Source of the DNA: Ferrimonas aestuarii
Lineage (GTDB): Bacteria; Pseudomonadota; Gammaproteobacteria; Enterobacterales; Shewanellaceae
Length of the DNA stretch: 64,000 nucleotides
Direction of reading: 5' to 3'
Assembly (NCBI RefSeq): GCF_005116665.1
Contig: NZ_SWCJ01000001.1
Location: 496,001-560,000, forward strand
Made by a program: the position numbers and the translations under genes. This document shows positions 1 through 9,053 of this stretch, piece after piece. Under the pieces are notes generated by a model. It made no database searches, was not told the origin of the DNA, and saw only the letters and a program-made list of their open reading frames with translations. Position 1 is the first letter of the stretch; every line of letters starts with the position of its first letter.

Positions 1-1
1 C

Positions 2-1279
2 ATCGCCGCAACCAACCAAGCGTTTTCAGACTCTCAAATTGATCTGGAGCTAAGGTTAGTTGGCGTGTTGCCCGTCACCCTTGAACCGAGTATGGACTCC
101 AGCGCGCTGTTGACAGAATTTGCCAATAACCAGAGCGTCAACGCCGCCTTGAGTCGATACTACGGAGCCGATCTGGCGCTGCTGTTTGTGCCTTCAATGA
201 GTGATGCCGCCGGAATTGCGTTTTTGCCTGGGAATCACTCGGTTGTTAGTTACTCCGGTTTTCCTGATCAGATCCGTAACGCCATCTTCTCCCATGAGAT
301 AGGTCATAACTTTGGTGCCGGTCACGAGGGCGTGGCAACCAGCTTGGCTGATTATGGGCACGCCATCGATTGTGGCTTTGGCGTGACGGTAATGTGGTCG
401 ACCGTCAGTCCCGGTACGCTTAACAGCTTCTCTAACCCCAATCTGTCCTCGCCCATTGGGTGTGGAGATGCCGCTGCTGCAGATAACGCCCGAGTACTGC
501 GTGAGTCCACCAGTTTTATCACCAACACCAATGCCGCCAATACGCCTCAGGGCAGCGTCGAGTTTGAACAAACCTCTCAAAGCGTGATGGAGGGCAATGC
601 CGTGGAAGTGGCGTTGACCCGAGACGATTTTAGTGGCCCTGCTGCGGTTACTGTGGCATTGAACCGAGATGATGGCTCCTCGGCGCTGTTTGCGGTTAAT
701 TTTGATGCTGGCGAACAGGAGGCGTCTCTGTTTTTCACTGTGGATGGCGATGGGCAGGTGGGCGACCGATTGTGGCGATTGCAACTGCATTATCCATCTG
801 GGGCGTCACTAGGCGCAAATCAGCAACTGAGCTTGGTGGTGTCCGACTCTGGGGATGATCAACAGCCCGGACGAATCGAGTTTGGGCAAGACGATTATCT
901 GGTGACGGCCGGTCAGGTATTGCCGGTGACTTTGGTGCGCCTCGGTGGCAGTCAAGGACCATTGAGCGTACGTCTTCAGACTCAAGATGGCAGTGCGGTC
1001 GCTGGTCAAGACTATACGGCGGTGAATCAGCAAGTGACCTTTGCGGATGGGCAGATGAACCTAACAACCAACATCAGTACTGCTCTCTCTGGTGCGAATC
1101 GTGACTTTGTGCTGCAACTCATCGCCGCTGACGGCAGTGTGGAGAGCGCGAGAGTGGTGCTGGGTGAGCCAGTGACCCCCACCGACTCAGGCGGTGATGG
1201 TGGCGGTGGAGGCAGTCTAGGCTGGGCCGTTATGCTTCTGGCTTGGATGGGGTATCGTCGTCGCCGTCCTCTTTCTTAG
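2..1279 (+). CDS. Secreted metzincin-type zinc metalloprotease with GlyGly-CTERM tail (5' partial)
   Basis: The reading frame is open from base 2, so the start, signal peptide and any propeptide lie outside the window; about 425 residues are visible. Around residue 98 there is HEIGHNFGAGHE, the long metzincin zinc-binding motif (HExxHxxGxxH/D, here with E in the last position), followed near residue 131 by VMWS, a plausible Met-turn. Two repeats of about 100 residues that resemble Calx-beta domains follow (starting GSVEFEQ and GRIEFGQ). The C-terminus is an acidic/glycine run, a short hydrophobic stretch and an Arg-rich end, the tripartite GlyGly-CTERM signal processed by rhombosortase in type II secretion. 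I infer a secreted, surface-anchored or released protease; the substrate is unknown. The last 50 bp overlap the convergent DUF2897 gene. Confidence 0.85.
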   Translation: MAATNQAFSDSQIDLELRLVGVLPVTLEPSMDSSALLTEFANNQSVNAALSRYYGADLALLFVPSMSDAAGIAFLPGNHSVVSYSGFPDQIRNAIFSHEIGHNFGAGHEGVATSLADYGHAIDCGFGVTVMWSTVSPGTLNSFSNPNLSSPIGCGDAAAADNARVLRESTSFITNTNAANTPQGSVEFEQTSQSVMEGNAVEVALTRDDFSGPAAVTVALNRDDGSSALFAVNFDAGEQEASLFFTVDGDGQVGDRLWRLQLHYPSGASLGANQQLSLVVSDSGDDQQPGRIEFGQDDYLVTAGQVLPVTLVRLGGSQGPLSVRLQTQDGSAVAGQDYTAVNQQVTFADGQMNLTTNISTALSGANRDFVLQLIAADGSVESARVVLGEPVTPTDSGGDGGGGGSLGWAVMLLAWMGYRRRRPLS

Positions 1280-1400
1280 GCAAAGTAGGCTTACCGAATT
1301 GAGGCATCTTAAAGTTAGCGGTGTGTTTTAACACCATGATATTACTGACAATGACACCAAGAATGAGGGCGATCAGTAACCAAGCTTCCCAGTTTTCCAT
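1230..1400 (-). CDS. DUF2897 family small membrane protein
   Basis: A 56-residue protein beginning MENWEAWLLIALILGVIVSN. It has one N-terminal transmembrane helix (about residues 7-24) followed by a short charged, cytoplasmic-looking tail rich in Lys, Asp and Pro. Length, the MENWxxW start and the single helix match DUF2897, a family of unknown function common in Shewanella relatives. The ATG at 1400 is preceded by only a weak GAG-type ribosome site. The 3' end overlaps the end of the protease gene on the other strand by 50 bp, in a tail-to-tail arrangement. Function unknown; probably a membrane accessory peptide. Confidence 0.75.
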   Translation of the reverse strand: MENWEAWLLIALILGVIVSNIMVLKHTANFKMPQFGKPTLPKKEDGDDDTPSKPEA

Positions 1401-1477
1401 GTTTTACTCAGGCGGTAGGTTCAATGCCATTAAGTTTACCATAGCCACCGAATTAAGTGATGAACCGGAAATTGGGT

Positions 1478-1503
1478 AAAAAAAGGGCCGGCATAAGCCG
1501 GCC
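1478..1503 (-). terminator. Rho-independent terminator of the RND operon
   Basis: Perfect 7-bp stem GGCCGGC/GCCGGCC with a 4-base loop, followed on the minus strand by a run of seven T. It lies about 50 bp downstream of the outer-membrane channel gene. Confidence 0.85.
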
Positions 1504-1554
1504 AAAGGTACGGGGAGTGATGCAAAAAGAAGACCCCGTGGAACGAACTTGATG

Positions 1555-3024
1555 TTATGCGCCTTCCTCCTCGGCTTGGGGGGCGTTGGTGCCCCAAACG
1601 CCTCCCAAGGATTTGTACAGCGTCACGAGCAGCTGAGCTTGCTGGGTTTTGGCTTGCAGCAGCGCCGCATCGGCCTGATGCAGATTGACTCTGGCTTGCA
1701 GGTAATCCAGCGGGCTGACTAATCCAGCCTGTTCTAGGGTGTGGGTGCTGGCGACCGCATCGGCGACCTTATCTCTGGCGGCTTGCACCTGTGCTAACTG
1801 CAACTCGCTATTGCCATAGGCGGTTAGCAAGGTTTCTACCTCGCCAAAGGCATTAAGCAGGGTGCGCTGGTAGTCCATGGCCGCAATGTTCACTTCCGCT
1901 TCGGCAACCGCTTCTAATGCGTCACGTATCCCGCCGTCAAACAGGCTCCAGTTCATGCCCGCGCCAAAGGTCCAGGCGCTGCTGCCGCTGGCAAACAGTT
2001 CGCTGAAATCCGATGACACCACCCCTGGGGTTCCTGTCATGTAGAAGCTTGGGTACTGGCGAGCAATGGCGACGCCCAGTTCCGCGTTGGCGACTTTCAT
2101 TTGGCGCTCGGCGATGCGAATGTCTGGGCGACGGTTAAGCAGCTCAGATGGCAAGCCCACGGGGATAACCCCTTCCACTTGAGGCAGAGGTTTGACTTCA
2201 CTGAGCTCCTCAAGCAGCGCCGACGGTGATTGGCCCACCAGTATGCTCAGGCGGCGAGAGTGCACATCGATAACGCTGTCCAGTTGGGGCAGCAAGCTGC
2301 TCACACTAGCCAGTTGTGATTCAATTTGAGCCTGCTCAATGTTGGACGCGAGACCGCTGGCGTGCAGAGCGTCAACCTTCTGCTTAAGCTCCAGCAAGTC
2401 TTGCTGCTGCAAGCCGATCAATTGCTTTTGCTGCTGAGCACTGCGCAGTTGCAGGTAGTTATTGGCCACGGCACTGACCACTAGAAGCCTGGTGCCATCG
2501 GCGAGAATCTCGACCTGTTCGGCACGGGCATCTGAGGCTTCAATAAGGCGCGCAGTTTTGCCGAATAGATCCGGCTCCCAGCCAACGGATGCGCCTAGGT
2601 AGGTGGCATCAAAATGGCGCGACACCAAGGGCATCCCCAAAGGTTGTCCCCCCACCATTGGGTTTCGCAGAGGCCCTCCCACAGGACCTTGTTCGCTGAG
2701 CATGCCGGCGGTGTAGCCCATGCCTAGGCCCACTTGCGGCAGATTGGTGGCGGAGACCGCTTCGCGATAGCTGCGTGCTAACTTAACCCGCTCTTGAGCT
2801 GACAGCAGCATGAGGTTGTCACTCATTGCTTGGTCAACAAGACGGGTGAGCATTGGGTCTTCAAACTCCTGCCACCAACTCTGTGTTACCGCACCGGCGC
2901 TTTGGTTGTTGGCCAGTTGCCACTGTTCTGGTTGCCATTCGGCAGTCTCTGGGGCTTGGTAATCTGGGCCAACCATGCAGCCGGTCAACGCCAGTGATAA
3001 GCTTAGGGCGATAAGGTTACGCAT
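1555..3024 (-). CDS. RND efflux outer-membrane channel lipoprotein (OprM/NodT family)
   Basis: 489 residues, the normal size for OprM-type outer-membrane factors. The N-terminus MRNLIALSLSLALTGC is a lipoprotein signal with lipobox LTGC, followed by MVGPDYQAPE, the typical start of this family. Two long Gln/Ala/Leu-rich helical repeats fit the trimeric TolC-like tunnel. The start codon overlaps the 3' end of the pump gene by 8 bp, so translation is probably coupled. It should form the outer-membrane exit duct for the adaptor and pump encoded upstream. Confidence 0.93.
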   Translation of the reverse strand: MRNLIALSLSLALTGCMVGPDYQAPETAEWQPEQWQLANNQSAGAVTQSWWQEFEDPMLTRLVDQAMSDNLMLLSAQERVKLARSYREAVSATNLPQVGLGMGYTAGMLSEQGPVGGPLRNPMVGGQPLGMPLVSRHFDATYLGASVGWEPDLFGKTARLIEASDARAEQVEILADGTRLLVVSAVANNYLQLRSAQQQKQLIGLQQQDLLELKQKVDALHASGLASNIEQAQIESQLASVSSLLPQLDSVIDVHSRRLSILVGQSPSALLEELSEVKPLPQVEGVIPVGLPSELLNRRPDIRIAERQMKVANAELGVAIARQYPSFYMTGTPGVVSSDFSELFASGSSAWTFGAGMNWSLFDGGIRDALEAVAEAEVNIAAMDYQRTLLNAFGEVETLLTAYGNSELQLAQVQAARDKVADAVASTHTLEQAGLVSPLDYLQARVNLHQADAALLQAKTQQAQLLVTLYKSLGGVWGTNAPQAEEEGA

Positions 3025-6000
3025 CAGCTTGCTCCTGATTTTGGACGCGATACAGCACGGCGTAAATAACCGGCATGATCAGCAAAGTTAAGAAGGTGGC
3101 GACGGTCAAACCGCCAATGATTGTGGCAGCCATAGGCCCAAACAGAGGGTCCCACCACAGGGGAATCATCCCCAGTACCGTGGTTAAGGCAGCCATGCTG
3201 ATGGCCAAAGTACGGTTCACGGCAGACTCAACCAGAGCATCGAATGGGGAGCGACCTTTGGCCAGCTCCAGATTGATCTGATCCATCAATACCACGCCGT
3301 TTTTAATGATCATCCCAGTCAAAGAGATGAGTCCCACCAGTGCCATAAAGCCATAGGGCATATCCGCAATCAGCAACATAGGAACGACTCCCATCATTGC
3401 CAAAGGGATGGTCAGAACGATTACCATTGGCTGTTTAAGGCCATTGAACATGGCGACCATGAGAATCAGCATAATAATGCCGGATTTTGGCAACTGAGTC
3501 AGAATGTCGATGACAGTGCGCTGTTCTTCGTAAAATTCGCCGCCCCACTCAAATTGATACCCAGTAGGCAGCTCGATGGCTTCAATTTGCTCGGCGATCT
3601 CTTGACGCGCTTGAGAAGCGAACATTCCCTCTACATCGGCTTGAACCGACATGGTGCGCAGGCGGTTTCGACGCCAGATTTGACCCTCTTCAAAGCCCAG
3701 TTCGAAGCCGTCAACCACCTGACCCATGGGGACTGAGGTTGGCCCTAACAGAGGCGTTACAGGTAGGGTAAGCAGATTGCTGAAATCGTTACGCTCAGAG
3801 TCCGGCTGACGTACCAATACCGGCAGGCGGTCGTCACCATCATAGATGTTGGCCACCAGCAGACCGTCGGTAGCGCGGGACAGCGCCAGATTGACATCGT
3901 TGCGGGTCACCCCGGCAAGACGGGCTTGTTCCTGGTTAAATTGCGGTACCAATACCTTACTCGGTTGACGCCAGTCATCGCGGATGTACTGCAGGTTAGG
4001 GTGGGCTGCCATGATGGTTTTGGCTTGCTCAGAGAGTTGGCGCAAAACCACAGGATCGGGGCCGGAGAAACGGGCTTCGATGTTGAACTTGTCAACGGTG
4101 GCCAGTTTCAATGGGCGAAAGCGAGGGTCCGCATGGGGAAACTGCGCTTTCAAGAATGCGTTGCCACGGCGACGCAGTTCAGGGATCTGCTCAAAGTGCT
4201 GCAGGTTCACCAGAATTTGACCGTAAGCGGGGTCGTTAGGCTCTGGTTCATAGGTTACAGTGAAGCGAGGTGCACCACCGCCAATGAAGCTGGCAATGCT
4301 TTCCACTTCTGGCTGTTGCAGTAGCCAATCCTCAATTTTTGCCATGTCGGCAGCGGTTTGCTGAATGTCACCGCCCTGAGGTAACCAATAGTCCACAAAG
4401 GTGATGGCGCGATCGGAGCTTGGCATAAAGTTCACGGTGACCTTGGTGATCAGTATGCCCGTTAGAGCGAGGCCAGCAGCAATCACCGCCAAAGCTTTAA
4501 AGCGATGAATGATGATGGTGGCGATTACCGATTTGGCTTTTAACTGCCACGCCGGAACGGCATCGGCGTTGTCGCTGAGTTTGAAGAACTTCCAGCACAT
4601 CAGCGGCGTGATGGTGATGGCGATGATCCAGCTTAGCATCAGGGAAGATGCCATGATTTTCACCAGGTCGATGGCAAACTCGGCCGCTGCGGTTTGGCTC
4701 CATAACACTGGCATGGTGGAGGCGATCGCAATCAGCGTTGCGGCCAGCAGTGGCACCGCGGTCTCTTTGACGGAGTCCACAGCTGCTTGAGTGCGCTCGA
4801 TTTGCTGACGCAGTTTGGCGATAAACAGATCGGTAATCACGATGGCGTTGTCCACCAACATACCCAGCGCCAGAATGAAGGCACCAACGGAAACTCGGTG
4901 CAGATCAATCTTGGCTATCAGCATGTACACCAAGGTCAACAACAGCGTGATCATCAGGCTCATGCCTACAATGCCAGCGCTGCGCCAGCCCATGAAGATC
5001 CACAGCACCGCCACCACGATCAGCACGGCGCTGATGAGGTTGCCGGTAAAGTTATTGACCGACTTTTGCACCTCATCGGGCTGGAACACGATGGTTTCTA
5101 CTTTTACGCCTTGAGGCACCTTGGCTTCAAAATCCGCAATCGCTTGTTTCAGACTTTCACCAATGGCCACCACGTTGATGCCATCTCGAGGGTTGACGGC
5201 AACGGTGATGGCACGGTCTCCGTTAAATCGGCTCATGGACAGTGGCGTTGGGCTGTCGGTCTCATAGACTTTGGCAACGTCCCCAAGGCGGATGCGACTC
5301 TCATCCAAAGAGCCAATGCCAGCACGAAGAATGAGGTTTTCCACCGCGTTAACCGAGTCCAAGGTGTCGGTCTGAGCGAGGCGAATGCGTTCGGCGCCTA
5401 GGGTCATCTGCCCGGGGTGGCTGACTAGGTTCTGGCTTTGAAGTTGATCAAACAGCTGAACTGGCGTGAGGTTGTATTTGGCTAGATCCGCTTCGCTGAC
5501 TTCCACATAGATTGAGCGCTGCAACTGCCCTTGAAGGATCACCTTGTTGACGCCGTCAACGGACTTTAGGTCACGCTGGAATATTTCCGCGTAGTGGTTG
5601 AGCTCACGAGCTGGGATGCCATCGCCAGTTACGGCAAACAGCATGCCGTACACTTCGGAAAACTCATCGATCACAACGGAAATTTGCGCCTCTAGGGGCA
5701 GCTCCAATTTGACGTCAGCCACTTTTCGGCGCAATAGATCCCATTGCTGAGGGAGTTCCTCACCGGTGGTGGTTTCAATTAGCTCCACAAACACCATGGA
5801 TTGACCGGGACGACTGACCGAGCGTAGCTTCCACAGCAGGCCCATCTCCTGAAACTTTCGCTCCAGTACATCGGTGACTCGGGTTTCGACCTCTTCGGCG
5901 CTGGCACCTGGGTAGAGGGTGACCACCGCTGCGGTTTTAACGGTAAAGGCGGGATCTTCCAGTTTTCCCAGCGCAAAATAGCCATACAGGCCTAAGATAC

Positions 6001-6064
6001 ACAGCAACGTCGTCAGAAAACTGGCGAAGAAGCGTTTATTGATGGTTAAACTTGCTGGATTCAT
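3017..6064 (-). CDS. RND family efflux pump, inner-membrane permease
   Basis: About 1015 residues from the chosen start MNPASLTINKRFFASF; the frame stays open 18 codons further upstream, but those overlap the adaptor gene and the ATG at 6064 has an AAGAG ribosome site. The protein shows the AcrB/HAE-type plan: N-terminal helix (FLTTLLCILGLYGYFAL), the porter-domain motif LYPGASAEEVE, and two sets of transmembrane segments around residues 330-540 and 850-1010. GAFILALGMLVDNAIVITD in TM4 carries an Asp of the proton relay. It should use proton motive force to export drugs, detergents or metabolites through the channel encoded by the next gene. The substrate cannot be read from sequence. Confidence 0.93.
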   Translation of the reverse strand: MNPASLTINKRFFASFLTTLLCILGLYGYFALGKLEDPAFTVKTAAVVTLYPGASAEEVETRVTDVLERKFQEMGLLWKLRSVSRPGQSMVFVELIETTTGEELPQQWDLLRRKVADVKLELPLEAQISVVIDEFSEVYGMLFAVTGDGIPARELNHYAEIFQRDLKSVDGVNKVILQGQLQRSIYVEVSEADLAKYNLTPVQLFDQLQSQNLVSHPGQMTLGAERIRLAQTDTLDSVNAVENLILRAGIGSLDESRIRLGDVAKVYETDSPTPLSMSRFNGDRAITVAVNPRDGINVVAIGESLKQAIADFEAKVPQGVKVETIVFQPDEVQKSVNNFTGNLISAVLIVVAVLWIFMGWRSAGIVGMSLMITLLLTLVYMLIAKIDLHRVSVGAFILALGMLVDNAIVITDLFIAKLRQQIERTQAAVDSVKETAVPLLAATLIAIASTMPVLWSQTAAAEFAIDLVKIMASSLMLSWIIAITITPLMCWKFFKLSDNADAVPAWQLKAKSVIATIIIHRFKALAVIAAGLALTGILITKVTVNFMPSSDRAITFVDYWLPQGGDIQQTAADMAKIEDWLLQQPEVESIASFIGGGAPRFTVTYEPEPNDPAYGQILVNLQHFEQIPELRRRGNAFLKAQFPHADPRFRPLKLATVDKFNIEARFSGPDPVVLRQLSEQAKTIMAAHPNLQYIRDDWRQPSKVLVPQFNQEQARLAGVTRNDVNLALSRATDGLLVANIYDGDDRLPVLVRQPDSERNDFSNLLTLPVTPLLGPTSVPMGQVVDGFELGFEEGQIWRRNRLRTMSVQADVEGMFASQARQEIAEQIEAIELPTGYQFEWGGEFYEEQRTVIDILTQLPKSGIIMLILMVAMFNGLKQPMVIVLTIPLAMMGVVPMLLIADMPYGFMALVGLISLTGMIIKNGVVLMDQINLELAKGRSPFDALVESAVNRTLAISMAALTTVLGMIPLWWDPLFGPMAATIIGGLTVATFLTLLIMPVIYAVLYRVQNQEQADA

Positions 6065-6077
6065 AAACAGGCTCTTA

Positions 6078-7172
6078 CTACAGCTGCGGACGTAGGTTAT
6101 CGGCAATGATCTGACCAATCGGTTGGCCGGGCTTCATGTAAGCGGCACCCGCCGTGATCACTTGATCGCCAGTTTTGAGTTGACCTGCCACACGGATCCA
6201 TTGTCCCTCGTAGCCCAGTACTGACACCCTCACTTGATGGTTGACCTGATCTGCGACCACATTAACCCAAGCGTGTTTCTCATCCCCTTGCAGGGCGCTG
6301 CTCGGCACAAGGAAGCCTCTTTGGCTTTGGGTTGGCAGCTTAAGCGTCAGGTTGCCAGATTGTTCTGGCCAAGGGTTGCTGGGCTGCTGGCTCAGCTGTC
6401 CAGTCACGGTAAAGCTGCGAGATAGGGTGCTGGCACTGCGAGCCACTTCGGTGATGGTCAGCGAAAGTGGCGCGGGCTCTCCGGCAATGGTCAACTGGGC
6501 GTTGGCGCCAAGGGTCACTTGAGAAGCCAATTGATTTGGCAGGCTGAACTCCACCTGATAGCCATCTTGCCCATGAAGTGTCATGACTGAGATGGCTGGA
6601 ACCACTTGCTCGAAAGTGTCGATATACACACTGGCAACCACAGCATCAAATGGGGCTTTGAGAGCACTGTATCTCAGGGCATCTTGCATCATCTGCAGTC
6701 GTTGGCGTACCACGGTAACAGAGGCTTCGGCGCGCTCGACTGCGGTATTGGCACGGTCCAGTTCCACCTTGGCGATGGCGTTGCCCTGATTGGCTTGCTC
6801 AACGCGAGCACGCTCTTGACGCGCTTGGCGGGCTTGGGCTTTGGCTTCAATCAGGCGAGCTTGATATTCGGCGATCTGAACCTCGAAATCGTGCGGGTCG
6901 AGGTTCATCAGTGGCTGACCTTTGGTAACCAACTGACCCTCTTCCACCTCGATGTTGGCGAGGGTGCCGGGAACTCGGAAAGACAGCTCCGCGTGCTGCT
7001 TGGGGACCAGCTTGGCGGGAAAGGAAAGAGACTGATGGTTTTGAGCTTCCTCAAGGGTGATCACTTTCACCGGACGAGGGCTTTTGTCCGCCTGGATGTC
7101 ACCTTGAGGCTGACATCCTGCGAGTAGGGCGACGCTCAGGGCGACGGCGCTTAAAGAGTGTTGGAATTTCAT
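6078..7172 (-). CDS. RND efflux periplasmic adaptor (membrane fusion protein)
   Basis: About 364 residues from MKFQHSLSAVALSVALLAGC, a lipoprotein signal with lipobox LAGC. A GTG five codons upstream (7187) is possible but has no clear ribosome site. After the lipobox come the first half of a barrel-sandwich (lipoyl-like) domain (PGTLANIEVEEGQLVTKGQPL), an alpha-hairpin rich in Ala/Gln/Glu/Arg (about residues 95-155), the second half (LKAPFDAVVASVYID), then beta-barrel and membrane-proximal domains. It bridges the pump and the outer-membrane channel. Thirteen bases separate its stop from the pump start, so the three genes form one operon. Confidence 0.92.
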   Translation of the reverse strand: MKFQHSLSAVALSVALLAGCQPQGDIQADKSPRPVKVITLEEAQNHQSLSFPAKLVPKQHAELSFRVPGTLANIEVEEGQLVTKGQPLMNLDPHDFEVQIAEYQARLIEAKAQARQARQERARVEQANQGNAIAKVELDRANTAVERAEASVTVVRQRLQMMQDALRYSALKAPFDAVVASVYIDTFEQVVPAISVMTLHGQDGYQVEFSLPNQLASQVTLGANAQLTIAGEPAPLSLTITEVARSASTLSRSFTVTGQLSQQPSNPWPEQSGNLTLKLPTQSQRGFLVPSSALQGDEKHAWVNVVADQVNHQVRVSVLGYEGQWIRVAGQLKTGDQVITAGAAYMKPGQPIGQIIADNLRPQL

Positions 7173-7256
7173 AAATCGCATCTTCACAGATTGGGTGATG
7201 ATGTAATGTTAAAATTCCTCTGTATTCTGATAAATCGTCTTCAAAGAGAATGAGTT

Positions 7257-8153
7257 TTACAAAAAATGATAAAAAGCGGGATCCAGTCGAGCTTCTTCCA
7301 TGATGTAGTCAACAAAATCACTCACTAAACGGCTGACTCCTTGACGGTTTGGGTACACCAGCCAGATGGGTTCGCCCTGTTCGTCACTGTGTTCAAACAG
7401 TTGCACCAGCTCTCCAGATTGGATCAGTGGCGCGGCGAGAATGCTGGGTTGAAACGCTATTCCATGACCGCTCAGCACCAGCTCGTCAATCATCGATTGT
7501 TGATTGACGATGTAATCGCCGCTGACTTTTACTCTTGATTCTTTGTCTACCTGCCAATGATCATCGATTAGGCCATTGGGCATACGGAATAAAATGCAGT
7601 TGTGATTCGGCAGATGCCAGGGGGTTTCTGGGTGGCCGTGGGTTTCTAGGTAGCTGGGAGAGGCAACCACAAGGCGGCGAAGTATGCCCAAGCGGCGGGC
7701 CACCATGCTGGAGTCTTTAAGCTCTCCAATGCGAACCCCGAGATCAAAGCCGTTTTCCACCAGATCCAGTTCGCGGTCGGAGCTCACCAGATCAAAGGTT
7801 ACCCCAGGGTTGCGTTTCTGGTAGCGCTGCAGGGCGGGAAGCAGCAAGTTAGAGTCGGGGAACAGCTGAATTCGCAGGCGGCCTCGCAGTTCCGACTGTG
7901 CCCCTTGAAGGTGCTGCATGGTCTCGTTTAGCTGCACCAACAGCGCGCGAGTGCGGTTGTAAAATAGCTGACCAGAATCGGTGATTCGCAGTTGGCGGGT
8001 GGTGCGTTGAAACAGCAGAAAACCGATCTCCTCCTCAAGCAGTTTGATTCGGCGGCTGACGTTGGCCACCGGCAGATCGCTGATGTTGGCGGCTTGAGTA
8101 AAACTCTGGCAATCGGCAACCAGATGAAACAGTTCAATGTCTTGAGTTTTCAT
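7257..8153 (-). CDS. LysR family transcriptional regulator
   Basis: 298 residues. The N-terminal winged helix-turn-helix is clear (MKTQDIELFHLVADCQSFTQ and the following recognition helix VANVSRRIKLLEEEIG), followed by a linker helix and a periplasmic-binding-protein-like effector domain from about residue 90. It lies 84 bp upstream of the adaptor gene on the same strand, instead of diverging from its target as many LysR genes do. It may be co-transcribed with the efflux genes or regulate them and itself. The effector is unknown. Confidence 0.92.
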   Translation of the reverse strand: MKTQDIELFHLVADCQSFTQAANISDLPVANVSRRIKLLEEEIGFLLFQRTTRQLRITDSGQLFYNRTRALLVQLNETMQHLQGAQSELRGRLRIQLFPDSNLLLPALQRYQKRNPGVTFDLVSSDRELDLVENGFDLGVRIGELKDSSMVARRLGILRRLVVASPSYLETHGHPETPWHLPNHNCILFRMPNGLIDDHWQVDKESRVKVSGDYIVNQQSMIDELVLSGHGIAFQPSILAAPLIQSGELVQLFEHSDEQGEPIWLVYPNRQGVSRLVSDFVDYIMEEARLDPAFYHFL

Positions 8154-8312
8154 AGTCCGGAATCGTTAAGGTAGGATAAGCAGCATCATAGACATTAGTG
8201 TAACACCCGAAGCTGTTTGTTTACTGAATATCAACGAGGTTTTACACAGAGTTCATCGGTTTTGAGAGACTGAATTTAATAAGAAAAAACGGTAACAAGG
8301 AGAGTTTTTAAG

Positions 8313-9053
8313 GTGTCACTGCTCGAACCCATCAATCAATTTTTGCACTGTTCAACCCCCAAGGGCTGGTTGCAGTATGCCGCTGAGCCTGAGCAGCTGC
8401 CGCTTATCTTGCGGGATCATCTGATGTGTGAGCTGAAAGCGGCGCAGTCAGCAGCCTGGTTACTGCGGCGGTATGTATTGGATGACGCTGGAGCCGATCA
8501 TTTGCAGCGGGTGATGGACAGCTACAGCCAGTGGCTATTTAGCGACAAGCGCGCCGATGGGTTATCGCCGCTGGCGCTGGATTCTGCCACACTTCGATGC
8601 CGCCCTCAGGGCAATTCGGAACTGCTGGAGAAGATGCTAAGGCTAATTCGAGAGGAGCTGCACCACTTCATGCAGGTGCTGGAGATCTTGGAGAGCAAAG
8701 GCATTGAACCTGAGCCCATGGGGCCCTCGGGTTACGCTTCGGGGTTGATGAGTCTGGTACGTACCTATGAGCCTCAAGCCTTGGTGGATAAGCTCATTAT
8801 CGGTGCCTTTATCGAAGCCCGTTCCTGCGAGCGTTTTGCGGCCTTGGCTCCCCATCTTGAACCTGAAATTGAACGCTTCTATATGTCGCTGCTGCGCAGT
8901 GAAGCGCGCCATTTTCAGGATTACCTGACGTTGGCTGAAGCCATTGAAGGTGGCCCTATTGATGAGCGTATCGCTGAAATTGGTGCGAAAGAGGCCAGTT
9001 TGATTCAATCATCAGAAGATAGATTTCGGTTTCACTCTGGTGTTCCAGCGTAA
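8313..9053 (+). CDS. miaE: tRNA-(ms2io6A)-hydroxylase MiaE
   Basis: 246 residues. MiaE is a non-haem di-iron monooxygenase that hydroxylates the isopentenyl group of ms2i6A at tRNA position 37. The four-helix ferritin-like core is visible with paired Glu/His ligands: REELHHF near residue 112 and SEARHFQDY near residue 193, plus Glu in EARSCERF. The start is GTG, supported by an AAGGAGA ribosome site nine bases upstream. It is transcribed away from the LysR gene with no operon partner. Length and motifs match the family well. Confidence 0.93.
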   Translation: MSLLEPINQFLHCSTPKGWLQYAAEPEQLPLILRDHLMCELKAAQSAAWLLRRYVLDDAGADHLQRVMDSYSQWLFSDKRADGLSPLALDSATLRCRPQGNSELLEKMLRLIREELHHFMQVLEILESKGIEPEPMGPSGYASGLMSLVRTYEPQALVDKLIIGAFIEARSCERFAALAPHLEPEIERFYMSLLRSEARHFQDYLTLAEAIEGGPIDERIAEIGAKEASLIQSSEDRFRFHSGVPA

